This document shows, in pieces, positions 16,819 to 25,794 of a stretch of 64,000 nucleotides of DNA. The notes beneath the pieces were generated by a model. The model ran no database searches. It saw nothing but the letters and a program-made list of their open reading frames with translations, and was not told the DNA's origin. Position 1 is the first letter of the stretch. Each line of letters begins with the position of its first letter. This DNA comes from UBA6183 sp964603255 (GTDB taxonomy: Bacteria; Bacteroidota; Bacteroidia; UKL13-3), in NCBI GenBank assembly GCA_964603255.1, contig CAZRVA010000002.1:14336-78335 (forward strand), read 5' to 3'. The position numbers and the translations under genes are program-made.

Positions 16819-18051
16819 TTAGTTAATCAGTATTTTATGATAGGTATAACCTTCAATTGTTTGTATTCTAATAAAATAAAACCCTGGTGGCAAACCGTAT
16901 TTTAGGGTTGATATTCGATAACCGTTCGGTTGTTCTTCCAAATCCTCAGGTTTTACAACAACAAGCTGTCCTGTAGTGTTCATTAAACCAAAGGATAAAA
17001 TTTTATGCTCAGTATCAATAAATAACTCATCTTTGGTTGGGTTTGGATAAATATTAGAAGTTGGCTTAAATGCTTCTTTTATTGATGTAGTCATAGGTCC
17101 GATGTACAATGCATTATCGAAAACTATGGTATGGTCGGCTGGAGTCTCACGTAACACAAGGTTGTAATATCCAGTAAACTCCCAATTTATAGGTATTGAT
17201 AATGTTGTTTTTATTTGGTTGGCCGAAATAACCGATGTATTTAAACAAGAAAGCTGAGTAGCTCCCTTGAAGAAGTAGGCATTGTAGGTTCCGCTAGCTT
17301 GTGTAAAATCAATATTTACGCCAGTTATGGTTAAATCCAAAGTTTGTCCAACAGTTGTTAAATGAGGTGAAACACTAACAATTTGAGGAGCACCACCAGG
17401 TTGATAAACAAGTAATCCTCTGCCAGGATTATACAATCTACCCTCTTGAGCCACATCTACATAAAACGCATAATAGCCATTACTTACAGTTGGACCAATG
17501 GTAACATTGGTAACCACAGTAGTATCATTAATGGCATTAACACTGTTAACTGTTATGCTTGATGCCTGTGCAAAAAAACCAGCTTGTATTTGTGTTGCCT
17601 GCATAAACGTAGTGCCTTCGCCTGTTATGGTTAGGTCTAGAGTTTGTCCATTGGTAGCCGACTCTGGTGTGTATGACTTAATCTTAGGTATTACACCTTG
17701 GCTATTCACAACAGTAAAAGCTTCTGCCTTGCTCATGAATGGAATACCCGATCCACCCACACTTACCTGACACTTCTGATAATTGGCATTTTGTGGTATG
17801 GTGATGTTGGCTATCAAATTTGTACCACTTAATACTGCAACCGAATTAGCCCTTATGGCAGTAGCTGCATTAAAAACTGTAACAGCAATGTTTGATCCTT
17901 GGGCAAAATTTGTTTGCGAGCCGGTAATCTGAAGGTTCAAAGTTTGACCTCGCTGGCCTTGGTTTGGTGTGATGTTTACAATGCTGGGAGTTTGCGCAAA
18001 AGCAAATCCTGTCATCACCAAAAAAGAGAACATGGTTAAAATGGTTTTCAT
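16819..18051 (-). CDS. T9SS type A sorting domain protein with three IPT/TIG-like repeats
   Basis: A 410-residue exported protein. The signal peptide MKTILTMFSFLVMTGFAFA is cleaved before QTPS; an in-frame extension to 18072 is less likely. Three tandem repeats of about 100 residues follow, beginning PSIVNITPNQGQRGQTLNLQITG, PKIKSYTPESATNGQTLDLTITG and PQIVSVSPHLTTVGQTLDLTITG. These look like IPT/TIG-type beta-sandwich domains. The last 80 residues (SNIYPNPTKDELFID ... GLPPGFYFIRIQT...KILIN) form a type A C-terminal sorting domain that directs export by the type IX system and attachment to the surface. The cargo function is unknown; adhesion is plausible. Confidence 0.88.
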   Translation of the reverse strand: MKTILTMFSFLVMTGFAFAQTPSIVNITPNQGQRGQTLNLQITGSQTNFAQGSNIAVTVFNAATAIRANSVAVLSGTNLIANITIPQNANYQKCQVSVGGSGIPFMSKAEAFTVVNSQGVIPKIKSYTPESATNGQTLDLTITGEGTTFMQATQIQAGFFAQASSITVNSVNAINDTTVVTNVTIGPTVSNGYYAFYVDVAQEGRLYNPGRGLLVYQPGGAPQIVSVSPHLTTVGQTLDLTITGVNIDFTQASGTYNAYFFKGATQLSCLNTSVISANQIKTTLSIPINWEFTGYYNLVLRETPADHTIVFDNALYIGPMTTSIKEAFKPTSNIYPNPTKDELFIDTEHKILSFGLMNTTGQLVVVKPEDLEEQPNGYRISTLKYGLPPGFYFIRIQTIEGYTYHKILIN

Positions 18052-18098
18052 AAGTATTGGTTTGGTTAACACGAATTTAGCTGAATTCCTGAAAATTC

Positions 18099-20036
18099 CT
18101 ATTCGTAAAAATAACTAATGGGTTTTTCATAAGCATCTTTCAACTTCTCCTTAATCAACGTATCGTTGGTTAACAGTTCACCTACGCGCTGCTGTTCCTC
18201 AGCATTAAGTTTACTTTTTTCTTCGTTTAAATAGGCCTTTGCAATTGCAATTGCAAAAGTGATGTACTGCAAATTTTGCTCATCATATTTAAAAGTTGCT
18301 ATCATGCGCCATGCATCTTTATAACGACCAACATTGTAATATGCACCGGCAAGCGTACTTATTCCATCCGAAAATGTAGGAGATATTACATTGGCCTGTT
18401 CAAGTAATGGAATGCCCAATTGGTAATTTTGTTCTTTGGTATAACAAACACCCAAATTATTTAATACATGTATTTGATGAGGATTGGCTTGATATGCCTC
18501 CTCAAAATACTTTTTTGCCATTGGTAAATCACCCGAAGTAAAATACGCAACACCTGTATACCAACTTACCGGAATTGAAAAATAATCCATGTTAAACATG
18601 CTAGTGTTGGCTTTAACTGAAGTATTTATTAATACATTCCAGTTTTGGTTTTGATGAGCCTTGTACATTTTATTCAACTGCAATTCGCTGTTCCATCTTA
18701 ATTTGGCTGTATACAAACCAAAGCATGCCATAAAAAGTAATCCAAGTAAAACTGTCTTAAAAGGCAATACAACTAACTTACCCCATTTTACCGAAGCCAA
18801 CGCAAAAGCAGCTACAAGCAAAAATACAAAACTGTGTTCTACACGCTCAAGTGGAAAATCAACCAGTGCAACCACCATGTAACTGACTATAAAAGCAGCA
18901 AGTATATTGGTATCTAAAAAGGTATTGTTTGGTTTGATTTTTAACAATGCAATCAACACCAAACTAAAAATTAACAAATAAGTTATGCCTCCCAAAAAAC
19001 CAGTTTCACAGAGTACCCATAAAAAATCGTTGTGAGGACGTTGGAATGTGGTTAAGCCCTCTGTTACACGGTAATTAAATTCGTAAAACTTTTGTACACC
19101 ATATTTAGGCAACATAATTTGCCAGTTTCCCGCTCCTACACCCATTGGATATTCTTTAAACATTTGCCAACTATTTTGCCAAAGAGCAGCACGTTCCTTA
19201 AAACTTTCGGTGCGTGTAATAACAGAAAATTTATCCCTAAAAATGTAAGTAGCACCACTAAAAAATAAAATCCCTAATACCAATAAAATAGGCAGAAATA
19301 ATTTGTTGGTTTGATTTTGTTTGGTGTAGTTTTTAAACAATAAAAAAGCATAAAATAATACACCAATAATAAGTGCTAATAATGCTGCTCGAGTTTGCAA
19401 AAACAACAGTAATACAAGTACCAAAAAGCATAACAACATCAACAAAATTTTATACCTTATTTTGGTTTGATTTTTAATTCCAATAACTACAAAAGGAAAC
19501 GTGAACAACAAGTAAGACGAAAGCAAATTTTTATGTCCAAACGTGGCATTTATCTTATAAACGTTATCGCTTTCCAATAAATTGATGTGTAGTTTATTTA
19601 GCAGAAAAACATCTTTTAAAACTAAGGCAACCGTAATAAAACAAGACGCAATTAAACCATACACCACATATTTAAATTGTATGATTTGATTGGCATACAG
19701 GAAATAACTCACCAAACTAACTGCAACAAACAACGATATTTTTGTAGCCACAAAAACAGCTTCAATTTGGTTGGTGGCATTTAAAACAGAATACCAATAA
19801 AATATGGCCAATAAGCCAAACGGTAACAACGCCCATGCATGATAATCTTGAACAAGGCTTTTTCCATTGGCAAGCAAATAAATCACACCAACCAAAACAT
19901 ATACACCCAATACAGCAAAACGCGGAATTAAATTAGGATCAACCCCTGATTCATTATAAACCAATGGCATCATGGCCAATAACACCATTAAAAAGTAATT
20001 CATCCACTGCTGCGATTTAATAGTTTTTGTTTTCAT
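18099..20036 (-). CDS. O-antigen ligase/polymerase-like membrane protein with TPR tail
   Basis: A 645-residue protein with about twelve hydrophobic segments in residues 10-450 and a soluble C-terminal TPR region (VLNNLGVCYTKEQNYQLGIPLLEQANVISP, STLAGAYYNVGRYKDA). The central GVGAGNWQIMLPKYG ... RPHNDFLWVLCETGFLGGITYLL is the Wzy/WaaL 'O-antigen ligase' signature, in which the HND histidine is functionally important. The family polymerises or ligates surface polysaccharide in the periplasm; the exact glycan is unknown. The start is at ATG 20036; an upstream in-frame start at 20075 is possible. It is a single gene, divergent from mraZ. Confidence 0.85.
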   Translation of the reverse strand: MKTKTIKSQQWMNYFLMVLLAMMPLVYNESGVDPNLIPRFAVLGVYVLVGVIYLLANGKSLVQDYHAWALLPFGLLAIFYWYSVLNATNQIEAVFVATKISLFVAVSLVSYFLYANQIIQFKYVVYGLIASCFITVALVLKDVFLLNKLHINLLESDNVYKINATFGHKNLLSSYLLFTFPFVVIGIKNQTKIRYKILLMLLCFLVLVLLLFLQTRAALLALIIGVLFYAFLLFKNYTKQNQTNKLFLPILLVLGILFFSGATYIFRDKFSVITRTESFKERAALWQNSWQMFKEYPMGVGAGNWQIMLPKYGVQKFYEFNYRVTEGLTTFQRPHNDFLWVLCETGFLGGITYLLIFSLVLIALLKIKPNNTFLDTNILAAFIVSYMVVALVDFPLERVEHSFVFLLVAAFALASVKWGKLVVLPFKTVLLGLLFMACFGLYTAKLRWNSELQLNKMYKAHQNQNWNVLINTSVKANTSMFNMDYFSIPVSWYTGVAYFTSGDLPMAKKYFEEAYQANPHQIHVLNNLGVCYTKEQNYQLGIPLLEQANVISPTFSDGISTLAGAYYNVGRYKDAWRMIATFKYDEQNLQYITFAIAIAKAYLNEEKSKLNAEEQQRVGELLTNDTLIKEKLKDAYEKPISYFYE

Positions 20037-20257
20037 GTTTGAGTAATAACCAAAGCTAAAAATAATATTCAGCATTCAACCCAAAAACCAAATGTCGCAA
20101 TTTTAAAAAATGCGGTTTAGGTTGATTTAGGATTTTAACCCTCGTTTTTTCAAAAAATCACCCCACTTCGCACCACAATTTATAATTATTTGATTTTCTG
20201 TTTTTTGTTTCGTTTTTCACACCTTATCAACCCTAAATTTTGCATTACTTTTCCACA

Positions 20258-20287
20258 AAAGTGGGGGAAAGTGGAGAAAAGTGGATT
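20258..20287 (+). promoter_or_regulatory. Putative MraZ operator: three 10-bp-spaced direct repeats
   Basis: Three GTGG repeats start at 20261, 20271 and 20281, each preceded by AAA, giving an AAAGTGGnnn repeat with a strict 10-bp period. This is the architecture of MraZ operators elsewhere (tandem TGGG/GTGGG boxes once per helical turn) and lies 40-70 bp before the mraZ start. It predicts autoregulation of the whole division cluster. Confidence 0.8.
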
Positions 20288-20326
20288 TTTTGATTTAGTT
20301 TAGCGCTGTCTTAAAAAAGTAAAATT

Positions 20327-20794
20327 TTGTCGCAGCTACACGGAGAATATGAATGTAAACTGGATGCCAAGGGAAGGTTAATCATACCTGCTGCCCTTAA
20401 AAAACAGTTGCCTGAAGCTGCCAAAGACACTTTCTTTATTAACCGTGGTTTCGAAAAATGCTGTGTTTTGTACCCAAGCAACGAGTGGGAAACCATTGCA
20501 GCAGAAATCAATAAACTAAGCGATTACATTAAAAAAGAGCGTGAGTTTAAACGCTACTTTTTACGTGGTGCAAGCCAATTAGAAATGGATAGCGCAAGCC
20601 GCGTTTTGGTTCCTAAAAACATGTTAGAGTATGCAGGTATAACTTCAAACGAAGTGGTGCTATTGGCATACGGAAACAAAATAGAACTGTGGGGTAAAGC
20701 TGCTTACCAACAAATGTTGGATAACGAGCCTGAAGACTTTAGCGCATTAGCCGAAGAGGTAATGAGTAAACGCGAAAGGAGGAACGATGAGTAA
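20327..20794 (+). CDS. mraZ: Transcriptional regulator MraZ
   Basis: A 155-residue protein with two SpoVT/AbrB-like halves: GEYECKLDAKGRLIIPAALKKQL near the N-terminus and LEMDSASRVLVPKNMLEYAG near residue 85. Each carries the D-x-x-x-R-hydrophobic-x-x-P pattern. It forms a ring-shaped DNA-binding protein that regulates the dcw cluster from its own promoter. The start is a TTG at 20327: it gives the normal MraZ N-terminus (MSQLHGEYECKLDAKGR), and no ATG lies at a suitable distance. It overlaps rsmH by 8 bp. It is the first gene of the dcw operon, preceded by three operator repeats. Confidence 0.95.
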   Translation: MSQLHGEYECKLDAKGRLIIPAALKKQLPEAAKDTFFINRGFEKCCVLYPSNEWETIAAEINKLSDYIKKEREFKRYFLRGASQLEMDSASRVLVPKNMLEYAGITSNEVVLLAYGNKIELWGKAAYQQMLDNEPEDFSALAEEVMSKRERRNDE

Positions 20795-21707
20795 CACAGG
20801 TTATCATGTTCCGGTAATGTTACAAGAATGCTTAGATGGATTAAATATTAAACCGGATGGCGTTTATGTAGATGTAACTTTTGGTGGTGGCGGGCACAGC
20901 AGAGCAATACTTGAGCGCCTTGGACCAAAAGGAAAGTTAATTGCTTTTGATCAGGATGAAGATGCCAAACGTAATTTACCTGATGATGAGAGACTGGTAT
21001 TTATAGATCAGAACTTTGAGTTTATTAAAAATCATATTCAATACCAAGGCCTATTACCTGTAGATGGTTTATTGGCTGATTTAGGCGTTTCATCTCACCA
21101 ATTTGATGTAGACGAGCGTGGTTTTAGTTACCGCTTTGATGATGCCATGTTAGATATGCGTATGGACAGAACCGCAGGTAAAAGTGCTGCTGATTTTTTA
21201 AATACCGCAACTGAAACTGAATTAGCAGATGCATTTTATTTCTATGGTGAGTTGAACCAGGCTCGCAGTATGGCCAAACAAATTGTGGTTGGTAGACAAG
21301 GCAGAAACATAAGCACCGTTGCCGATTTAAAAAACATATTAAGTCAGTTTGCACCTAAATTTAAAGACTACAAATTTTGGAGCCAAGTTTTTCAAGCACT
21401 TCGCATTGAGGTAAACAGAGAATTAGAAGTATTAAAGAGTTTACTAAACCAATGTGCTGATGTAATAAAACCGGGAGGCAGATTGGTAATAATGAGTTAC
21501 CACAGTCTTGAAGATAGATTGGTGAAAAACTACATCAACAGCGGAAATTTTAAAGGCGAATTAGAAAAAGATTTTTTCGGGAATGCTATTAAACCTTTCA
21601 GTGCATTGAGTAAAAAAGCCATTACAGCATCAACGAAAGAATTGGAAGAAAACACCAGATCAAGGAGTGCTAAACTGAGAATAGCAGAAAGAAATACAAT
21701 TAAATAA
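20787..21707 (+). CDS. rsmH: 16S rRNA (cytosine1402-N4)-methyltransferase RsmH
   Basis: A 306-residue S-adenosylmethionine-dependent enzyme that N4-methylates C1402 in the ribosomal P-site. Motifs are HVPVMLQECLDGL, the SAM loop VDVTFGGGGHSRAILERL, DGLLADLGVSSHQFD, ERGFSYRFDDAMLDMRMD, and FQALRIEVNRELEVL near the C-terminus. The 8-bp overlap with mraZ indicates translational coupling. Confidence 0.97.
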   Translation: MSNTGYHVPVMLQECLDGLNIKPDGVYVDVTFGGGGHSRAILERLGPKGKLIAFDQDEDAKRNLPDDERLVFIDQNFEFIKNHIQYQGLLPVDGLLADLGVSSHQFDVDERGFSYRFDDAMLDMRMDRTAGKSAADFLNTATETELADAFYFYGELNQARSMAKQIVVGRQGRNISTVADLKNILSQFAPKFKDYKFWSQVFQALRIEVNRELEVLKSLLNQCADVIKPGGRLVIMSYHSLEDRLVKNYINSGNFKGELEKDFFGNAIKPFSALSKKAITASTKELEENTRSRSAKLRIAERNTIK

Positions 21708-21729
21708 TAACTGAATCCATAAATAATAA

Positions 21730-22119
21730 ATGGCAAACAGAATAATAACAGAAACCGAGGAAGAACAAGAAGAGTTAGCTCAAGAAGAAAGACCAAAAGA
21801 AACTTCGAAGCTAACAAGTGCCATGAAAAAAATGGCCGACTTCGACTTCAATATCTCCAAAGAATGGATGATGAAACAAATTCCATTCGGACTTTTTGTT
21901 ATGGTGCTATTGCTGATACACATTTATAATGTTCACACAACAGAACGAATTATAAGAAATACAGATAAACTAAACAAAGAAATAAAAGAACTGCGATCAG
22001 AGTATATCACCATTTTAAGTCAGTTGATGAGCGAAAGTAAACAATCAACCGTAGCACAAAAATTAGATACACTTGGCATAAAAGAACTTACATCACCACC
22101 AATAAAAATAACATACTAA
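21730..22119 (+). CDS. ftsL: FtsL-like cell division protein
   Basis: A 129-residue protein in the ftsL position between rsmH and ftsI. It has an acidic N-terminal tail (ETEEEQEELAQEERPKE), one membrane segment (about 46-64, IPFGLFVMVLLLIHIYNV) and a periplasmic coiled-coil helix (ERIIRNTDKLNKEIKELRSEYITILSQL). The topology matches the bitopic FtsL/DivIC class of divisome subunits, which bind FtsQ/FtsB. Sequence identity to model FtsL is low, so position and topology carry the call. A 70-bp repetitive G-poor spacer follows. Confidence 0.85.
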   Translation: MANRIITETEEEQEELAQEERPKETSKLTSAMKKMADFDFNISKEWMMKQIPFGLFVMVLLLIHIYNVHTTERIIRNTDKLNKEIKELRSEYITILSQLMSESKQSTVAQKLDTLGIKELTSPPIKITY

Positions 22120-22189
22120 TAACGAATCAACCAAAAACAAATAACCAATCAACTAATAACAAGTCAACCAATCAACCAATAACTAAACC
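22120..22189 (+). repeat. G-poor short-repeat spacer before ftsI
   Basis: The 70-bp gap between ftsL and ftsI is almost free of G on this strand and is built from degenerate copies of (A)ACCAATCAAC(T)AATAAC. Three to four copies are visible between about 22140 and 22185. The rest of the cluster has gaps of 2-30 bp. It might keep the mRNA unstructured before the GTG start of ftsI, or it may be simple slippage. Confidence 0.6.
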
Positions 22190-24316
22190 GTGGCAACCAA
22201 CAACAGAAAAGTTATATTAATACGTACCTACACCGCATTTGCATTTATGTGTGTGTTTGCTGCTGCTATTATAGCTTACCTGTTTAAAATACAATTTAAA
22301 GAGCGCGAACATTGGATTGAATTAAGCGAAAACCTTAGCACAACCATTCAAACCGTTGAGCCTTCACGCGGAAGTATTTTTGCTATTGATGGTAGTTTAT
22401 TGGCAACATCATTACCTATTTATGATTTGCGATTGGATGGTAAAGCTCCAGGTTTTACCAAAGGTGATATTTTCGAGAATAATGTTGATTCTTTGGCCTT
22501 AATGCTCTCTCAATTATTTGAAGATAGAAGCAAGGCAGAGTATAAAAGAATTTTAACCAGTGTAAAGAAACGCAAAGACAGGTACTATTTACTTAAACGT
22601 AAAGTAAGTTATCCTGAAATGAAAGCCGTTAAGGAATTTCCAATTTTTAGGCTAGGTAAATATAAAGGCGGATTAACCATTGAAGAGAAAAATAAACGCG
22701 AAAAACCTTTTGAATATTTAGCCGAAAGAACAATTGGTTATAATGTTAGTGGCGTTCAACCTGTGGGTTTGGAAGGTGCATTTAACAAAGACCTAAGCGG
22801 TAAAGAGGGTAAACGTGTAATGCAACGTATTGCAGGTGGTACATGGATTCCGGTAAATGATGAAGAACAAATTGAGGCACGTAACGGTAACGATATTCAT
22901 ACCACAATTGATGTGAATTTACAAGATGTAGCGACACATGCTTTAATGCGCACATTAGTGAATAATGATGCCGAATGGGGAACTGCAGTTTTGATGGAAG
23001 TAAGCACCGGAGAGATTAGAGCAATTGCTAACTTAACAAGAGTATCTGAAGGTAAATATACTGAAAAGTATAATTACGCTGTTGGTGAAAGTTTAGAGCC
23101 TGGTTCAACATTTAAGTTGGCTAGTTCTTTGGCTTTGTTAGAAGATAAAAAAGTAAAAATGACCGACATGTTTGACACCGAAAATGGTGAAAAACGCTAC
23201 TTCGCAAATGCTGTAATGTATGATAGTGAAAAGGGTGGTCATGGTGTGGTTACTTTCCAACATGCATTCGAAATTTCATCAAACGTTGCCATATCAAAGG
23301 CAGTATATCAAAACTACAAAAACAATCCTGTTCAGTATTACAATCATTTAGATAGACTTCATTTTACTAATCCTTTAGGCCTACAAATTATGGGCGAAGG
23401 AAAACCAAGAATTAAACATCCTAAAGATAAAGATTGGTACGGTACAACTTTACCATGGAGCAGCATTGGTTATGAAGTGAAGGTAACACCATTACAAGTA
23501 TTAACCTTATACAATGCTGTTGCAAATAATGGCAAAATGGTTAAGCCACTTTTTGTAAAACGTATTACAAACACAGGTAAAGTAATTAAAGAGTTTAAAC
23601 CAGAAGTAATAGAAGAAAGTATTGCATCACCAGAAACCATTAAAAACTTACGCATTATGATGGAAGGTGTGGTTGAACGCGGAACAGGAAGTAAACTTAA
23701 AAATCCAAACTATAGTGTAGGCGGAAAAACAGGAACAGCCCTTGTTGCTGATGGAAGAAGAGGTTACGCACAAACTATTTATCGTTCTTCATTCTGCGGA
23801 TATTTTCCGGCTAATAACCCTCAATATACTTGTATTGTAATGGTAAATGCTCCAAGCAAAGGTGTTTATTATGGCGGTGCTGTTGCAGGACCGGTATTTA
23901 AAGAAATTGCAGATAAAGTATATGCCAATAGCCACAATTTACATGGCGATATCAAATTGGTTTTAAATCAAACCAACCCTGCCCCTACTGTAATAAAAAA
24001 CGCGCATAAACAACATTTACAAACTGCGTTAACTGTATTAGGTAAGGAAACAAAACAAGCTGATTCTGTTGAGGAAAATGGTAGTGAGTGGGCACAAGCT
24101 GTGATGTCTGATAAAGATGCAAAACTGTTGCCTAAAACCATTAATAAAAACTACATGCCGGATGTAACAGGCATGGGTTTAAAAGATGCTGTTTACCTAC
24201 TTGAGAATAATGGATTAAAGGTTGAAGTGATTGGTTTTGGTAAAGTAAAAGAACAATCGATACCGGTAGGAAGCACATTGGTAAAAGGAAGTAAAGTAAC
24301 CATAAAATTAGGCTAA
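22190..24316 (+). CDS. ftsI: Peptidoglycan transpeptidase FtsI (class B PBP with PASTA)
   Basis: A 708-residue septal penicillin-binding protein. It has an N-terminal membrane anchor (TYTAFAFMCVFAAAIIAYLFK), a dimerisation domain with EPSRGSIFAIDGSLLATSLP, and a transpeptidase domain. The transpeptidase has active Ser306 and Lys309 (GSTFK), SxN Ser363-Ser364-Asn365 and KTG at 513-515. A C-terminal PASTA domain (MPDVTGMGLKDAVYLLENNG) ends the protein. Its start is a GTG at 22190 with a correct cytoplasmic tail. It cross-links septal wall with FtsW. The PASTA tail is a regular feature of Bacteroidota FtsI. Confidence 0.97.
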   Translation: MATNNRKVILIRTYTAFAFMCVFAAAIIAYLFKIQFKEREHWIELSENLSTTIQTVEPSRGSIFAIDGSLLATSLPIYDLRLDGKAPGFTKGDIFENNVDSLALMLSQLFEDRSKAEYKRILTSVKKRKDRYYLLKRKVSYPEMKAVKEFPIFRLGKYKGGLTIEEKNKREKPFEYLAERTIGYNVSGVQPVGLEGAFNKDLSGKEGKRVMQRIAGGTWIPVNDEEQIEARNGNDIHTTIDVNLQDVATHALMRTLVNNDAEWGTAVLMEVSTGEIRAIANLTRVSEGKYTEKYNYAVGESLEPGSTFKLASSLALLEDKKVKMTDMFDTENGEKRYFANAVMYDSEKGGHGVVTFQHAFEISSNVAISKAVYQNYKNNPVQYYNHLDRLHFTNPLGLQIMGEGKPRIKHPKDKDWYGTTLPWSSIGYEVKVTPLQVLTLYNAVANNGKMVKPLFVKRITNTGKVIKEFKPEVIEESIASPETIKNLRIMMEGVVERGTGSKLKNPNYSVGGKTGTALVADGRRGYAQTIYRSSFCGYFPANNPQYTCIVMVNAPSKGVYYGGAVAGPVFKEIADKVYANSHNLHGDIKLVLNQTNPAPTVIKNAHKQHLQTALTVLGKETKQADSVEENGSEWAQAVMSDKDAKLLPKTINKNYMPDVTGMGLKDAVYLLENNGLKVEVIGFGKVKEQSIPVGSTLVKGSKVTIKLG

Positions 24317-24323
24317 AAATTTA

Positions 24324-25784
24324 ATGAAAACGATACAACAACTAACACAAGCTATTCCTGATGCACAAGTAATTGGCAATGCAAATACTACTGTGCTTCA
24401 TCTAACCTACGATTCTCGTATGGTTGGTGAAGGCTCGTTGTTTTTTGCTGTTAAAGGAACACAAGTTGATGGTCATAAATACATAGCTGATGTTATAGAA
24501 AAAGGCGCTGCCGCCATTGTATGCGAAGTATTGCCTGATACATTAGACGAAACAGTTACTTATATTAAAGTAAGCAACACAAGCGAAGCCATGGGTTTAA
24601 TGGCTGCTGAGTTTTATGATCATCCTTCAAAAAAATTAAAACTTACTGCCATAACCGGAACCAATGGAAAAACAACTGTAGCAACTTTGTTATTCCGTTT
24701 ATTCCGTTCATTTGGTCACAACGTAGGTTTACTCTCTACCGTTCAAAATCAGATTAACGAAACCGTAATTCCTTCAACACATACCACACCTGATAGTATC
24801 AGAATAAATGAACTTTTAGAGCACATGGTTGATGAAGGTTGCGAGTATGCTTTTATGGAAGCAAGTTCTCACGCCATACATCAAAACCGCATTAAAGGTT
24901 TACATTTTGCCGGAACAGTTTTCTCAAACATCACCCATGATCATTTAGATTATCATGGCACATTTAGCAACTACATCAATGCTAAAAAGAAGTTGTTTGA
25001 TGATGTGAATGAGGATGCTTTTGCATTAACCAATAAAGACGATAAAAACGGTCTAGTGATGTTGCAAAACACTAAAGCAACTCGCTACACCTACAGCCTA
25101 AAAGCCATGGCCGATTTTAAAGCCAAGATTTTAGAAAGTGATTTTTCGGGCATGTTGTTAAACATTGACGAACAAGAAGCTTGGTTTAGGTTAGTGGGCA
25201 ACTTTAATGCATACAACATTTTAGCTGTTTATGGCACTGCGTTTTTGTTAGGAAAGGAAAAAACAGAAATCATTAAACACCTCAGCAATATTGAGGCTGT
25301 TAAAGGAAGATTTGAATACGTAAGAAGTAAAGATGGTGTTATTGCCATTGTTGATTATGCACACACACCTGATGCGTTAAAAAATATTTTAGATACCATT
25401 AACGAAATCCGTACACAAAACGAACAACTAATAACTGTTATTGGTTGTGGCGGAAACAGAGATGCAGCAAAACGTCCGGTTATGGCTGATATAGCCACGG
25501 AATACAGCAACAAAGTAATCTTTACAAGTGATAATCCGAGAGACGAAAACCCGGAAACCATTTTAGATGAAATGCAAAAAGGAGTTAAACCATTGCACTT
25601 CAAAAAAACACTTCGCATTACCGATAGAAAGGAAGCAATTAAAGCTGCGATTTCAAATGCAAACAAAGGCGACATCATTCTGGTAGCTGGTAAAGGGCAC
25701 GAAAACTACCAGGAAATTAAAGGAGTTAAACACCACTTTGATGATAAAGAAACAGTACTTGAATTATTTGAATTAATGAGATAA
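24324..25784 (+). CDS. murE: UDP-MurNAc-L-Ala-D-Glu:meso-DAP ligase MurE
   Basis: A 486-residue Mur ligase that adds the third residue to the stem peptide. The P-loop is ITGTNGKTTVATLL, and ATP/substrate motifs include HTTPDSIR, FSNITHDHLDYHGT and the lysine-carbamate region. DNPR at residues 403-406 (TSDNPRDENPETI) is the meso-diaminopimelate specificity signature; L-lysine enzymes differ there. The wall peptide is therefore predicted to contain meso-DAP. It starts 7 bp after ftsI. Confidence 0.97.
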   Translation: MKTIQQLTQAIPDAQVIGNANTTVLHLTYDSRMVGEGSLFFAVKGTQVDGHKYIADVIEKGAAAIVCEVLPDTLDETVTYIKVSNTSEAMGLMAAEFYDHPSKKLKLTAITGTNGKTTVATLLFRLFRSFGHNVGLLSTVQNQINETVIPSTHTTPDSIRINELLEHMVDEGCEYAFMEASSHAIHQNRIKGLHFAGTVFSNITHDHLDYHGTFSNYINAKKKLFDDVNEDAFALTNKDDKNGLVMLQNTKATRYTYSLKAMADFKAKILESDFSGMLLNIDEQEAWFRLVGNFNAYNILAVYGTAFLLGKEKTEIIKHLSNIEAVKGRFEYVRSKDGVIAIVDYAHTPDALKNILDTINEIRTQNEQLITVIGCGGNRDAAKRPVMADIATEYSNKVIFTSDNPRDENPETILDEMQKGVKPLHFKKTLRITDRKEAIKAAISNANKGDIILVAGKGHENYQEIKGVKHHFDDKETVLELFELMR

Positions 25785-25794
25785 AAACCAACTT

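Noticed and set aside
22120..22189. Possible CRISPR-like repeats
   Set aside because: The units are short, degenerate and have no unique spacers; it is a simple low-complexity spacer.
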